Shown piece after piece: positions 47,074-56,480 of a stretch of 64,000 nucleotides of DNA; position 1 is the first letter of the stretch; each line of letters opens with the position of its first letter. Location: assembly GCA_019247715.1 (NCBI GenBank), contig JAFBAO010000006.1, positions 1-64,000 on the forward strand. The letters run 5' to 3'. The translations under genes were made by a program, and so were the position numbers. Under the pieces are notes generated by a model that had not been told where the DNA came from, did not search any database, and saw only the letters and a list, made by a program, of their open reading frames with translations. The stretch comes from Caulobacteraceae bacterium. Its GTDB lineage: Bacteria; Pseudomonadota; Alphaproteobacteria; Caulobacterales; Caulobacteraceae.

Positions 47074-47092
47074 CTTGACCAACTTGGTCAAG
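47074..47092. promoter_or_regulatory. Perfect 9-bp inverted repeat, putative TA autoregulatory operator
   Basis: cttgaccaa-c-ttggtcaag, starting directly after the leuC stop and ending 17 nt before the antitoxin ATG. Confidence 0.6.
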
Positions 47093-47109
47093 CGTCGCAT
47101 TTTCCGGCC

Positions 47110-47364
47110 ATGAAGCAGGTCAATCTCTACGAGGCCAAGACCGGGCTTTCGGCCCTGGTCGAGGAGGCCGCCGCCGGCGAGGAGATCATCATCGCCAAGA
47201 ACGGCAAGCCCATGGCCAAGCTTGTCGCCGTTACGGCTAAGGAACAGGCGTCTCGCCAGCGCGAGTTCGGCTTCTGGAACCACTACGGCTGGAAACTGCC
47301 CGAGAATTTCGACGATCCCGATCCCGAGATCGAGGCGCTGTTCTACGGCGACGACGAGCGTTGA
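47110..47364 (+). CDS. Type II antitoxin, Phd/YefM family
   Basis: MKQVNLYEAKTGLSALVEEAAAGEEIIIAKNGKPMAKLVAV ... FWNHYGWKLPENFDDPDPEIEALFYGDDER. Confidence 0.9.
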   Translation: MKQVNLYEAKTGLSALVEEAAAGEEIIIAKNGKPMAKLVAVTAKEQASRQREFGFWNHYGWKLPENFDDPDPEIEALFYGDDER

Positions 47365-47762
47365 AAGCCTACCTGCTCGACACGAACGCCCTGCTCTGGC
47401 TTGGGCTCGACGACACCATGCTTCGTCCAGCGACGCGACAGCTGCTGCTCGAAGCGGCGCTGTTTGCGAGTGTCATCAGCGCCGCTGAAATCTCGATCAA
47501 GCATTCGATCGGCAAACTGGAACTGCCGCCGCCGTTTCGCACCGACTTTACGGGAAGCTTTCAGACGCTGCTGAACCGCCTGGCTGTCGATCTGCTTCCC
47601 CTCGAACTCGGTTCGATCAACCACATGGCCCAACTACCGCTTCATCACCGCGACCCTTTCGACCGGATCATCATCGCGCAGGCGCTGGAGCGTGGGTTTG
47701 CGGTCGCCACCCGGGACCGCGCCTTCCTTGCCTACGATGGCCTCGACGTGCTGGAAGTCTGA
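47361..47762 (+). CDS. Type II toxin, PIN-domain VapC-like
   Basis: KAYLLDTNALLWLGLDD ... SVISAAEISIKHSIGKL ... HHRDPFDRIIIAQALERGFAVATRDRAFLAYDGLDVL with PIN acidic residues; TTG start overlaps the antitoxin stop. Confidence 0.9.
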   Translation: MKAYLLDTNALLWLGLDDTMLRPATRQLLLEAALFASVISAAEISIKHSIGKLELPPPFRTDFTGSFQTLLNRLAVDLLPLELGSINHMAQLPLHHRDPFDRIIIAQALERGFAVATRDRAFLAYDGLDVLEV

Positions 47763-47765
47763 TCC

Positions 47766-48377
47766 ATGCAACCCTTCACCGATCTCCACGCCAAGGCCGC
47801 GCCGCTGGATGTGCCGAACCTCGACACCGACCGGATCATCCCCAAGCAGTTCCTGAAGACCGTGGAGCGCGAGGGCCTCGGCAAGGGCCTTTTCTACGAC
47901 CTCCGGTTCGATCCCGAGGGGCGGCCGAAGCCGGGCTTCGTGCTCGACGATCCCAAGTACGCCGGGGCGGCGGTGCTCATCGCCGGCGACAATTTCGGCT
48001 GCGGCTCGAGCCGCGAGCACGCGCCCTGGGCGCTGCTGGATTTCGGCATCCGCTGCGTGATCGCGCCCAGTTTCGCCGACATCTTCTACAGCAACTGCTT
48101 CGAGAACGGTCTCTTGCCCGTCGCACTCCCGCAGGCGGACGTGCGCGCCCTGATGGCCGAGGCCAAGGGCGGCAACCACGTCTTCTCGGTGGATCTCGCC
48201 GCCCAGACGATCACCGCCCCGTCCGGCCAGACGTTCCGCTTCGAGATCGATCCGGCCCGCAAGCAGAAGCTGCTCGCCGGCCTGGACGCCATCGGCGAGA
48301 CGTTGCGCCACGGCCAGGCCATCGACGTCTACGAGATGCGCCAGGCCCTCGGCCGGCCGTGGCTGGAACCGACGTGA
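47766..48377 (+). CDS. leuD: 3-isopropylmalate dehydratase small subunit
   Basis: [49 protein letters not shown] ... [50 protein letters not shown]. Confidence 0.96.
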   Translation: MQPFTDLHAKAAPLDVPNLDTDRIIPKQFLKTVEREGLGKGLFYDLRFDPEGRPKPGFVLDDPKYAGAAVLIAGDNFGCGSSREHAPWALLDFGIRCVIAPSFADIFYSNCFENGLLPVALPQADVRALMAEAKGGNHVFSVDLAAQTITAPSGQTFRFEIDPARKQKLLAGLDAIGETLRHGQAIDVYEMRQALGRPWLEPT

Positions 48378-48676
48378 CGGTGATCGTCGCCGGGACGGTG
48401 AGGATCCCTCCTGAAAAGCTCGACAGCCTGCGGCCGCACATGAGCGAGATGCTGGCCGCCAGCCGGGCGGAGGAAGGCTGCCAGGTCTACGCCTACGCAG
48501 AAGACGTGGCCGAGCCGGGCCTTATCCGCGTGTTCGAAGGCTGGCGCGACCAGGCGGCGCTCGAGGCTCACTTCAAGACGCCGCACATGGCCCGCTGGCG
48601 CGCCGCCTGGCCGAGCTTCGGGGTTTCCGATCGCCGCCTGGTCGCCTACGAGGTCGCGGTCCAGCGCCCGCTTTAG
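48374..48676 (+). CDS. Antibiotic biosynthesis monooxygenase (ABM) family / putative quinol monooxygenase
   Basis: [78 protein letters not shown] start overlaps the leuD stop. Confidence 0.88.
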   Translation: MTVIVAGTVRIPPEKLDSLRPHMSEMLAASRAEEGCQVYAYAEDVAEPGLIRVFEGWRDQAALEAHFKTPHMARWRAAWPSFGVSDRRLVAYEVAVQRPL

Positions 48677-48708
48677 GGACCCTGGTTCAGCCCAACGCCC
48701 GCTGATCC

Positions 48709-49003
48709 CCCGGCGAAAGCCGGGACCCAGAGGGCAATCCCGGGCGGCGGGTCGTCTTGACCGCCCTCGGTTCGGGTTCGTAGCTAGTGTCCCGATTCCG
48801 AAGTTCGCTAGCGTGAGCGGCCCCTCCGGTCGAACTTCGGAATCGATGAGGACACAGCCAGGTATATGTTTCTAGTGTGGTTTACGGATCAGAAGTTCGC
48901 CACAGCGCCCGCCGCGACAATGGGGCGAACTGCTGATCCACCACACTAGACGTCGTTTCACGCGCGTCTCGAACGCCCCTGCTGGGTCCCGGCTTTCGCC
49001 GGG
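48709..49003. repeat. Nested palindromic repeat island between leuD/ABM and leuB (REP/MITE-like)
   Basis: Outer inverted repeat ccggcgaaagccgggacccag / ctgggtcccggctttcgccgg; inside, gtgtcc-c-gattccgaagttcg...cgaacttcggaatc...ggacac (48787-48855) and tctagtgtggt...ggatcagaagttcgcc...gggcgaactgctgatcc accacactaga (48871-48950). Confidence 0.85.
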
Positions 49004-49056
49004 ATGAGCGGATGGAGGGGTGGCGGTCGAACGCCCACTCTAGGAATCCCACGGCC

Positions 49057-50109
49057 ATGACCAAGCTCCTGCTCCTGCCCGGCGACGGGATCGGCCCGGA
49101 GGTGATCGCCGAGGTGAAGCGCGTCGCCGAGCGCCTGGGCGGCGACGTCGAGCTCGAGGAGCGGCGGTTCGGCGGGGCGAGCTACGAAGCCGAGGGCGTC
49201 CCCTTGACCGAGGCCACCCTGGCGCTCGCCAAGGCTTGCGACGCGGTGCTGATGGGCGCGGTCGGCGGGCCGAAGTGGGCCGACGTTCCGCGCCAGCTGC
49301 GGCCGGAGGCGGGGCTTCTGGCGCTGCGGGCCGGCATGGAGGTGTTCGCCAACCTACGCCCGGCGGTCTGCTTCGCTTCCCTCGCCGAGGCCTCGACGCT
49401 CAAGCGCGAGGTGGTGGAGGGGCTCGACATCATGATCGTGCGCGAGCTCACCGGCGGGGTCTATTTCGGCCAGCCGCGGGGGATCGAGACCCTGCCGGAC
49501 GGCCAGAAGCGGGGCGTGGACACCCAGGTCTACACCACCCATGAGATCGAGCGGGTGAGCCGGGTCGCCTTCGAGCTGGCCCGCGGGCGGCGCGGCAAGG
49601 TGACCTCGGCCGAGAAGTCCAACGTCATGGAGACCGGCCACCTGTGGCGCGAAGTGGTGACCGCGCTCCACGCCCGCGAATACGCCGACGTCAGCCTGGA
49701 GCACATGCTGGCCGACAACGCGGCCATGCAGCTGGTCAAGAACCCCCGCCAGTTCGACGTGATCGTCACCGACAACCTGTTCGGCGACATCCTCTCGGAC
49801 GAGGCGGCCCAGCTCACCGGCTCGCTGGGCATGCTGCCCTCGGCGGCGCTGGGCGCGCCGGGCAGGCCCGGCCTCTACGAGCCCATCCACGGCTCGGCCC
49901 CTGACATCGCCGGTAAAGGCCTCGCCAATCCGCTGGCCGCGATCCTCTCGTTCGGGATGGCGCTGCGTTGGTCGCTGGGCCGGCCAGACCTCGACGAGCG
50001 TCTGACGGCGGCGGTAGAGGCCGCGCTCGGCGCCGGCGCGCGCACCCGCGACCTCGGCGGATCGCTCGGGACGCGCGAGATGGGGGACGAGGTTCTGGCG
50101 CGGCTATAG
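49057..50109 (+). CDS. leuB: 3-isopropylmalate dehydrogenase
   Basis: [23 protein letters not shown] ... [44 protein letters not shown]. Confidence 0.96.
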   Translation: MTKLLLLPGDGIGPEVIAEVKRVAERLGGDVELEERRFGGASYEAEGVPLTEATLALAKACDAVLMGAVGGPKWADVPRQLRPEAGLLALRAGMEVFANLRPAVCFASLAEASTLKREVVEGLDIMIVRELTGGVYFGQPRGIETLPDGQKRGVDTQVYTTHEIERVSRVAFELARGRRGKVTSAEKSNVMETGHLWREVVTALHAREYADVSLEHMLADNAAMQLVKNPRQFDVIVTDNLFGDILSDEAAQLTGSLGMLPSAALGAPGRPGLYEPIHGSAPDIAGKGLANPLAAILSFGMALRWSLGRPDLDERLTAAVEAALGAGARTRDLGGSLGTREMGDEVLARL

Positions 50110-50211
50110 GCTTTCACCGCCTGCTTACCGGCCCCATGTGATCCTCCTCGCCTTGCCTCTGCGCCCGCGAGGGCGTAGGGACCGCTCCCTTTTGTCGCCA
50201 GGAGAATTCCG

Positions 50212-51243
50212 ATGGGTTACCGGGTCGCCGTCGTCGGCGCCACGGGCAACGTGGGCCGCGAGATGCTGAACATCCTCGAGGAAGTGAACTTCCCCGTGGA
50301 CGAGATGCACGCCATCGCGTCGCGCAAATCCATCGGCGTCGACGTCGGCTGGAAGGACGGGATCATCAGTTGCGAGGACGTCGAGCAGTTCGATTTCTCG
50401 CGCGTGGACCTGGTGCTCATGAGCGTCTCGGGAACCTTCTCCAAGGAATGGTCGCCCAAGATCGGCCGCGCCGGCCCGCTGGTGATCGACAACTCCTCGG
50501 CCTGGCGGATGGACCCGGACGTGCCGCTGATCGTGCCGGAGGTGAACCCCGACGCCATCGCGCTGGCGCGGCGCAAGAACATCGTCGCCAATCCCAACTG
50601 CTCCACGGCTCAGCTGGTGGTGGCCCTGAAGCCACTGCACGATGCGGCCAAGATCAGGCGGGTGGTGGTGGCGACCTACCAGTCGGTGTCGGGGGCCGGC
50701 AAGCAGGGCATGGACGAGCTCTGGACCCAGACCAAGGAGGTGTTCGTCCTCGGGCCCTCGGAGCCGAAGTTCTTCCCAAAGCAGATCGCCTTCAACGTCA
50801 TCCCCTTCATCGGAACGTTCCGCGACGACGGCTACACCGACGAGGAAGCCAAGATGTGGAACGAGGTCCACAAGATCATAGACCCGGCGATCCGGCTCAC
50901 TGTCACCTGCGTGCGCGCGCCGGTGATGGTCGGCCACGCCGAGGCGGTGCACGTGGAGTTCGAGAACCCGCTGGGCGAGGACGAGGCGCGCGAGATCCTG
51001 CGCGACGCTCCGGGGCTCATGGTGGTCGATAAGCGCGAGCCCACCGGCTACGTGACGCCGAAGGAGATCCAGGGCGAATTCCCTGTCTACGTCAGCCGGA
51101 TCCGCAAGGACCCGACGGTCGAGCACGGCCTCGCCATGTGGGTCGTCGCCGACAACCTGCGCAAGGGGGCGGCGCTCAACGCGGTCCAGATCGCCGAGCT
51201 GGCCGACGAGCGCGGGGTGCTGGGACGCAAGCAGCTGGCCTGA
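50212..51243 (+). CDS. asd: Aspartate-semialdehyde dehydrogenase
   Basis: MGYRVAVVGATGNVGREMLNILEEVNFPVDEMHAIASRKS ... NIVANPNCSTAQLVVALKPLHD. Confidence 0.95.
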   Translation: MGYRVAVVGATGNVGREMLNILEEVNFPVDEMHAIASRKSIGVDVGWKDGIISCEDVEQFDFSRVDLVLMSVSGTFSKEWSPKIGRAGPLVIDNSSAWRMDPDVPLIVPEVNPDAIALARRKNIVANPNCSTAQLVVALKPLHDAAKIRRVVVATYQSVSGAGKQGMDELWTQTKEVFVLGPSEPKFFPKQIAFNVIPFIGTFRDDGYTDEEAKMWNEVHKIIDPAIRLTVTCVRAPVMVGHAEAVHVEFENPLGEDEAREILRDAPGLMVVDKREPTGYVTPKEIQGEFPVYVSRIRKDPTVEHGLAMWVVADNLRKGAALNAVQIAELADERGVLGRKQLA

Positions 51244-51255
51244 CGGCCGCGTTGG

Positions 51256-52386
51256 CTAAAGCCCGGCGTAGGCCGCGTCGATCAGCCGGCGCGAGCGGGG
51301 GTCGCCGATGAGGTCGGCGGACTGGCGGTTCATCACGTAGGCGCCGGAGAGGCGGCGCTCCGGGTCGGCGAAGACGCAGCTGCCGCCCCAGCCGGAGTGG
51401 CCGAACGTCGCCGCGCCCGGCCCGTAGATCCAGAGCCCCTCGTTGCGCAGCAGGCCGGCGCCCCAGCCGAGGTCGTATGGCAGCACCAGGTCCGGCCCGG
51501 AGATTCGCGCCCGCGCGGCTTCTGCCGCCACCCCGGGCGCCAGCAGCCGGCGCCCGCCCAGCCGGCCGTCGCAGGCCAGAATCCCCATCGCCTGCGCGAG
51601 CGCCGTCGCGGTGGCGAAGCCGGTGACCGACGGGATCTCGGCGCGGCGCAGCTCGGCGAGGCTGGCCGCGCCTGGCGAGGCCCATTTGGTGAGGAAGGCG
51701 AGCCGCCGCACCTCGGTGATCGGGCCGAGCTTCGGAAGGCTGGAGGGCCGTCGCACCTCGGTGACCCGATGGTGCTCGGCGTCCGGCAGCCCGATCCACA
51801 GGTCGAGCCCCAAGGGGGCCGCGATGTCCTCCCGCAGCGCGGTCCCGATCGTGCGTCCGTCGATCCGCCGGAAGATCTCGCCGGCCAGGTAGCCGAAGGT
51901 CACCGGGTGGTATCCGCTGGCGCTGCCGGGCGGCCAGAGCGGCGCCATCGCTTCCAGCCGTCGGCATATCCCCTCCCAGTCCAGCCAGTCGCGCGCCTCC
52001 ATGGGGCCCGGGAGGCCGCAGAGGCCGCCCTGGTGCGAGAGCGCCTGCTCCACCGTGATCGCTCCCTTGCCGGCGGCGGCGAATTCGGGCCAGGCCTCGG
52101 CCACCGGTTGGCCGTAGCGCAGCCGGTCCTCGCCCACGAGCCGGGCGACCATCAGGCTCGCCAGCGCCTTGGTGCTGGAGAAGATTGGGGCAAGCGTGGT
52201 CTCGGCGAAGGGCTTGGCCTGGTCCCGGTCGGCCCAGCCGCCGATCAGGTCCACGACGATCTCCCCCTCGATCGCCAGGGCGAACCGCGCCCCGAGCTCC
52301 AGGCCCTCGGCGAAATTGGCGGCGAAGGCGTCCCGCACGGCGGCGAAGCTCGCGGGACAGAAGCCGCGGATCTGCGGGTCAGCCAT
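51256..52386 (-). CDS. Serine hydrolase (class C beta-lactamase-like / EstB family)
   Basis: MADPQIRGFCPASFAAVRDAFAANFAEGLELGARFALAIEGEIVVDLIGGWADRDQAKPFAETTLAPIFSSTKALASLMVARLV (S-x-x-K). Confidence 0.9.
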   Translation of the reverse strand: MADPQIRGFCPASFAAVRDAFAANFAEGLELGARFALAIEGEIVVDLIGGWADRDQAKPFAETTLAPIFSSTKALASLMVARLVGEDRLRYGQPVAEAWPEFAAAGKGAITVEQALSHQGGLCGLPGPMEARDWLDWEGICRRLEAMAPLWPPGSASGYHPVTFGYLAGEIFRRIDGRTIGTALREDIAAPLGLDLWIGLPDAEHHRVTEVRRPSSLPKLGPITEVRRLAFLTKWASPGAASLAELRRAEIPSVTGFATATALAQAMGILACDGRLGGRRLLAPGVAAEAARARISGPDLVLPYDLGWGAGLLRNEGLWIYGPGAATFGHSGWGGSCVFADPERRLSGAYVMNRQSADLIGDPRSRRLIDAAYAGL

Positions 52387-53203
52387 CCAGCCGCTCCAGG
52401 CGGACCGCGCCCGAGGCGGCGAGCTCGACGGGGAAGGCCGCGACCGCGAGCTCGTCCGCCCCACCGGCCGTCGCGACCGCCCGCGCGACGCCCGCCACCG
52501 ACGCCGCCAGCGCTTCCGGCGGCGGCAGTCCCTGGACGAGGCCGGCGGCGAAGAGGGCGGTCAACAGGTCTCCGGTTCCCTTGGGCGCCGCCGGCGCCGC
52601 CGCATGGCTGGCGATCCAGGCGGTTTCGGCGTCCGCATAGACGACCGCGAGGCCGGCCCCGGTCTCCACCGAGGAGACGAGGGTGGGGGCGCCCAGCGCG
52701 CGGGCCGCCCTCACCGCGCCGGCGGGACCGCCCGCGGCGACGCCGGTGAGGCGCTCGAGCTCCCAGGCGTTCGGCGCGACGATGTCGGCCCGCGGGACGA
52801 GGTCCGCCGCCAGCGCCTCGGCGACGGTCGGGAGCACGTAGAGCCCCTTGCCCCCATCGCCCATGACCGGATCCACCACGATCTTGGCCGTAGGCCGAAG
52901 AGCGCGCACCGCCTTGATTGTCCTCGCGGCCAGCGCGACCTGTTCGGGGGCGGAGAAGTGGCCGGTGATCACCGCGTCGAGCCGCCCGAAAACGCCTTGC
53001 GCCTCGATCGCCTCCAGCATCGCGGCCATGGTGCGCGCCGCGACCGGCCCGCCGCCGGGCGGCCCGTGCCCGGGGTGGCGGCCGAAGAGGGAGGTGGGGA
53101 CCAGGATCGGCTCGATCCCGAGGCGCGCCAGCGCCAGCGCCTGGGCGGCGCCGCCGACCCGGCTGGCGGCCACATAGCTGGAGAGGACGAGGACGCGGGC
53201 CAT
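52379..53203 (-). CDS. Pyridoxal kinase-like / phosphomethylpyrimidine kinase-family PfkB-fold kinase
   Basis: MARVLVLSSYVAASRVGGAAQALALARLGIEPILVPTSLFGRHPGHG ... IVVDPVMGDGGKGLYV ... PNAWELERLTG ... PKGTGDLLTALFAAGL. Confidence 0.85.
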   Translation of the reverse strand: MARVLVLSSYVAASRVGGAAQALALARLGIEPILVPTSLFGRHPGHGPPGGGPVAARTMAAMLEAIEAQGVFGRLDAVITGHFSAPEQVALAARTIKAVRALRPTAKIVVDPVMGDGGKGLYVLPTVAEALAADLVPRADIVAPNAWELERLTGVAAGGPAGAVRAARALGAPTLVSSVETGAGLAVVYADAETAWIASHAAAPAAPKGTGDLLTALFAAGLVQGLPPPEALAASVAGVARAVATAGGADELAVAAFPVELAASGAVRLERLDG

Positions 53204-53216
53204 GGGCGGCGACAAA

Positions 53217-54266
53217 CTACAGGATCATGCTCCAGTCGAGCGGCTCGCCGAATTTCAGCGCCCGCGCGGCGCGCCGCCCCAGCACTTCGCGCAGATGCTT
53301 CGGCGCCAGGCCAAATCCCGGGCGGACGGAGCGGACGTTGGCGGGCGTAAGCGCCGCGCCGGCGGCGACGTCGGCGGCCACGTAGAGCGATCGGCGGTGG
53401 TCCGCGGCGGCGCGTTCGGAGCCGAGCGCGTCGTAAGTCGCCGCGCCCAGGGCCCGCCAGGCGGCCTTGCAGTCGGCGGTCATGGCGGCGAATTCGGGCG
53501 GCTCGAGGCTGAAGGCGGCGTCCGGCCCGCCGTCGCTCCGGGAGAGGGTGAAGTGCTTCTCGACGATCGCCGCGCCAAGCGCCACGGCCGCCACCGCCGC
53601 CGCCGCTCCCGGCGTATGGTCCGAAAGCCCGGTCACCACCCCGAACCGGCGGGCGAGGTCCGGCACGGTGCGCACGTTCGCCTCCTCGATGGGGGCCGGA
53701 TAGGCCGACACGCAATGGAGCAGGGCGACCCCGGCCGCGCCGCCTTCGCGCGCGACGGTCAGCGCTTCCTCCATCTCTGCGAGGCTCGCCAGGCCCGTGG
53801 AGATGATCATCGGCTTGCCGCAGCGGGCGACGCGGGCGATCAACGGCAGGTCGATCGCCTCGAAGGAGGCGATCTTGTAGGCCGGCGCCCCGAGGCTCTC
53901 GAGCAGCTCCACGGCGGTCTCGTCGAAGGGGGTGGAGAAGAGGGTGACGCCGCGCGCGCGCGCCCGGGCGAAGAGGGCGTCATGCCAGGCGTAGGGCGTG
54001 CCGGCTTCGGCGTAGAGGTCGTGCAAGGTGCGGCCCGCCCAGGGCCCGGTCTCGATGCGGAAGCCTGGGCCGTCGCAATCCAGCGTCAGGGTGTCGGCGG
54101 TGTAGGTCTGCAGCTTGATGGCGTCGCAGCCCGTGGCCGCCGCCGCGTCGATCATGGCCAGAGCCCTGGCCAGCTGGCCATTGTGATTGCCGGAAAGCTC
54201 GCAGATCACATAGGGCTCGTGGTCCGCCCCGATCCTGCGCCCGGCGATCTCGATCTCGGGGTTCAT
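53217..54266 (-). CDS. pseI: Pseudaminic acid synthase (NeuB-family)
   Basis: ICELSGNHNGQLARALAMIDAAAATGCDAIKLQTYTADTLTLD ... FSTPFDETAVELLESLGAPAYKIASFEAIDLPLI ... EKHFTLSRSDGGPDAAFSLEPPEF; C-terminal SAF-like domain. Confidence 0.92.
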   Translation of the reverse strand: MNPEIEIAGRRIGADHEPYVICELSGNHNGQLARALAMIDAAAATGCDAIKLQTYTADTLTLDCDGPGFRIETGPWAGRTLHDLYAEAGTPYAWHDALFARARARGVTLFSTPFDETAVELLESLGAPAYKIASFEAIDLPLIARVARCGKPMIISTGLASLAEMEEALTVAREGGAAGVALLHCVSAYPAPIEEANVRTVPDLARRFGVVTGLSDHTPGAAAAVAAVALGAAIVEKHFTLSRSDGGPDAAFSLEPPEFAAMTADCKAAWRALGAATYDALGSERAAADHRRSLYVAADVAAGAALTPANVRSVRPGFGLAPKHLREVLGRRAARALKFGEPLDWSMIL

Positions 54267-55432
54267 GGCGCGAGAGCCTCGGCCAGTGCGCCTGCCACCC
54301 GATCGGGATCGGCGTCTTCCATCGCTGGATAGAGCGGGAGGGAGAGGCAGCGGGCGTACCAGGCCTCCGCCCCCGGAAGCGTGAGGTCGCCGTACCGCGC
54401 CCGGTAATAGGGCTGGCGATGGACCGGGATGTAGTGGACCTGAGTCCCGACGCCCCGCCGCCCTAAGGCGTCCATCGCCTGGCGCCGCGTCCGACCCGCG
54501 GCGGCGAAGTCGATCAGCACGGTCATGAGGTGCAAGGTGGGATCGGACCAGGGCGGCCGGGCGGCCGGACGGACCAGCGGCGCAAGCGGCGCGAGCGCTG
54601 CTTCGTAGCGGCGCGCCAGCGTCCGCCGGCGCTCGGCGAGCCGCGGCAATTTGGCGAGCTGGGAGAGGCCGAGGGCGCAAAGGATGTCGGGGAGGCGGTA
54701 GTTGAACCCCGGCTGGGCCATCTCGTACCACCAGGGATCGGCGCCGGCCGGCTTTTCCATGCCGTGGCTTCGGAACCGCCGCAGCCGCTCCGCCAGCCTC
54801 GGATCGGCGGCCGTGACCATGCCGCCCTCCCCGGTGGTCAACGTCTTCACCGGGTGGAAGGAGAAGGTCGCCAGCGCGCCGTAGCGGTTGTCGCCGGCGC
54901 ATGCGGCCGCCCCGTCGAATCGCATGGCCGAGCCGAGGGCGTGGCAAGCGTCCTCCACCAGCACCGCGCCCGCCCGGTCGGCCAGGGCCCGCAGCGCCGG
55001 CAGCTCGGCGATGTCGCCGCGCAGGTGGACCGGCAGCACGGCGGCGATCCTGCGTCCCTCCGCACGGCGGATCGCCGCCTCCAGGGTTTCGGGCGTCATC
55101 AGCCCGCTCTCGGGGTCGACATCGGCGAACACCACCTCGGCGCCGACGTAGCGGGCGGCGTTGGCGGTGGCGAGGAAGGTGATCGAAGGGACGATGCAGA
55201 CCTCGCCTTCGGCCACGCCCAGCGCCAGCATGGCCAGGTGCAGCGCCGCGGTGCCGTTCGAGCAGGCCACGGCGTGGGCGGCGCCCACCGCCCCGGCGAA
55301 GGCAGCCTCGAAAGCCTCGACCTTCGGCCCGGTGGTCAGGAAGTCATCGCTGAGGGCTGCGGCGACCGCGGCGATGTCGTCGTCTTCGATGGTCTGGCGC
55401 CCGTAGGCCAGAAAGGGCTCAGCGGCGGCCAT
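54263..55432 (-). CDS. pseC: UDP-4-amino-4,6-dideoxy-N-acetyl-beta-L-altrosamine transaminase
   Basis: FLAYGRQTIEDDDIAAVAAALSDDFLTTGPKVEAFEAAFAGAVGAAHAVACSNGTAALHLAMLALGV; adjacent to pseI and pseB. Confidence 0.92.
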   Translation of the reverse strand: MAAAEPFLAYGRQTIEDDDIAAVAAALSDDFLTTGPKVEAFEAAFAGAVGAAHAVACSNGTAALHLAMLALGVAEGEVCIVPSITFLATANAARYVGAEVVFADVDPESGLMTPETLEAAIRRAEGRRIAAVLPVHLRGDIAELPALRALADRAGAVLVEDACHALGSAMRFDGAAACAGDNRYGALATFSFHPVKTLTTGEGGMVTAADPRLAERLRRFRSHGMEKPAGADPWWYEMAQPGFNYRLPDILCALGLSQLAKLPRLAERRRTLARRYEAALAPLAPLVRPAARPPWSDPTLHLMTVLIDFAAAGRTRRQAMDALGRRGVGTQVHYIPVHRQPYYRARYGDLTLPGAEAWYARCLSLPLYPAMEDADPDRVAGALAEALAP

Positions 55433-56480
55433 CGACCATGGCCATCAGCGCCTTGGCCGTGAGCCAGTCGCTGTTGGTGTTGCTCGCGTAGACGAAGTCC
55501 TCGGGCACCGCGGCCGGGCCTCCGTTCACGCGGAAGGGCTCCCGGGGGTATTCGACGAAGGCCGGCTCGATGGCGTAGCGGTCGCCGAGCTCGGCGGTGG
55601 AGCGGGCGTCGTCGGCCGAGATCATCATCTCGTGCAGCTTCTCGCCGGGCCGGATGCCGACCACCTCGACATCGGCCTTGGGGGCCATGGCCTTCACCAG
55701 GTCGGTGATCCGCATCGAGGGAATCTTGGGCACGAAGATCTCGCCGCCCCGCATCAGGGTGAGGGTGGAGAGCACGAAATCCACCCCCTCGCCGAGGGTG
55801 ATCCAGAACCGCGTCATGCGCGGATCGGTCACCGGCAGGCTGGCGGCGCCCGCCGCCATCAGCCGCTGGTAGAGCGGCACGACGCTGCCGCGCGAGCCCA
55901 CCACGTTGCCGTAGCGCACCACCGAGAAGCGGGCGCCGATGTCGCCGGAGAGGTTGTTGGCGGCGACGAAGGTCTTGTCCGAAGCGAGCTTGGTGGCGCC
56001 GTAGAGATTGATCGGGTTGCAGGCCTTGTCGGTGGAGAGCGCGATCGCCTGGCGCACGCGGTTGGTCAGGCAGGCCCAGACCACGTTCTCCGCCCCCATC
56101 ACGTTAGTGGCGATGCATTCGGAGGGATTGTACTCGGCGGCCGGCACCTGCTTGAGGGCCGCCGCATGGATCACGATGTCGACGCCCCGCAGGGCGAGCG
56201 TCAGGCGCGCGCGGTCGCGCACGTCGCCGAGGAAGAAGCGCATCCGCGCCACCGATTCGGTGGGGAACCGTTCGCGCAGGTCCTGCTGCATCTCGCTCTG
56301 CTTCAGCTCGTCGCGCGAATAGACGATCAGCTTGCGGGGCGCGTGACGGCTCAGCACCGTCTCCACGAACCGGCGGCCGAACGAGCCGGTCCCGCCGGTG
56401 ACGAGGATCACCTTTCCGTCGAGATCGAGCCCCTGGGGCGCGAAGCGGCCCAACGCGGCCTCCCTGGTCAGCGGGACCAT
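55419..56480 (-). CDS. pseB: UDP-N-acetylglucosamine 4,6-dehydratase (inverting)
   Basis: DGKVILVTGGTGSFGRRFVETVLSRHAPRKLIVYSRDELKQSEMQQDL ... HAAALKQVPAAEYNPSECIATNVMGAENV. Confidence 0.94.
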   Translation of the reverse strand: MVPLTREAALGRFAPQGLDLDGKVILVTGGTGSFGRRFVETVLSRHAPRKLIVYSRDELKQSEMQQDLRERFPTESVARMRFFLGDVRDRARLTLALRGVDIVIHAAALKQVPAAEYNPSECIATNVMGAENVVWACLTNRVRQAIALSTDKACNPINLYGATKLASDKTFVAANNLSGDIGARFSVVRYGNVVGSRGSVVPLYQRLMAAGAASLPVTDPRMTRFWITLGEGVDFVLSTLTLMRGGEIFVPKIPSMRITDLVKAMAPKADVEVVGIRPGEKLHEMMISADDARSTAELGDRYAIEPAFVEYPREPFRVNGGPAAVPEDFVYASNTNSDWLTAKALMAMVDGRR

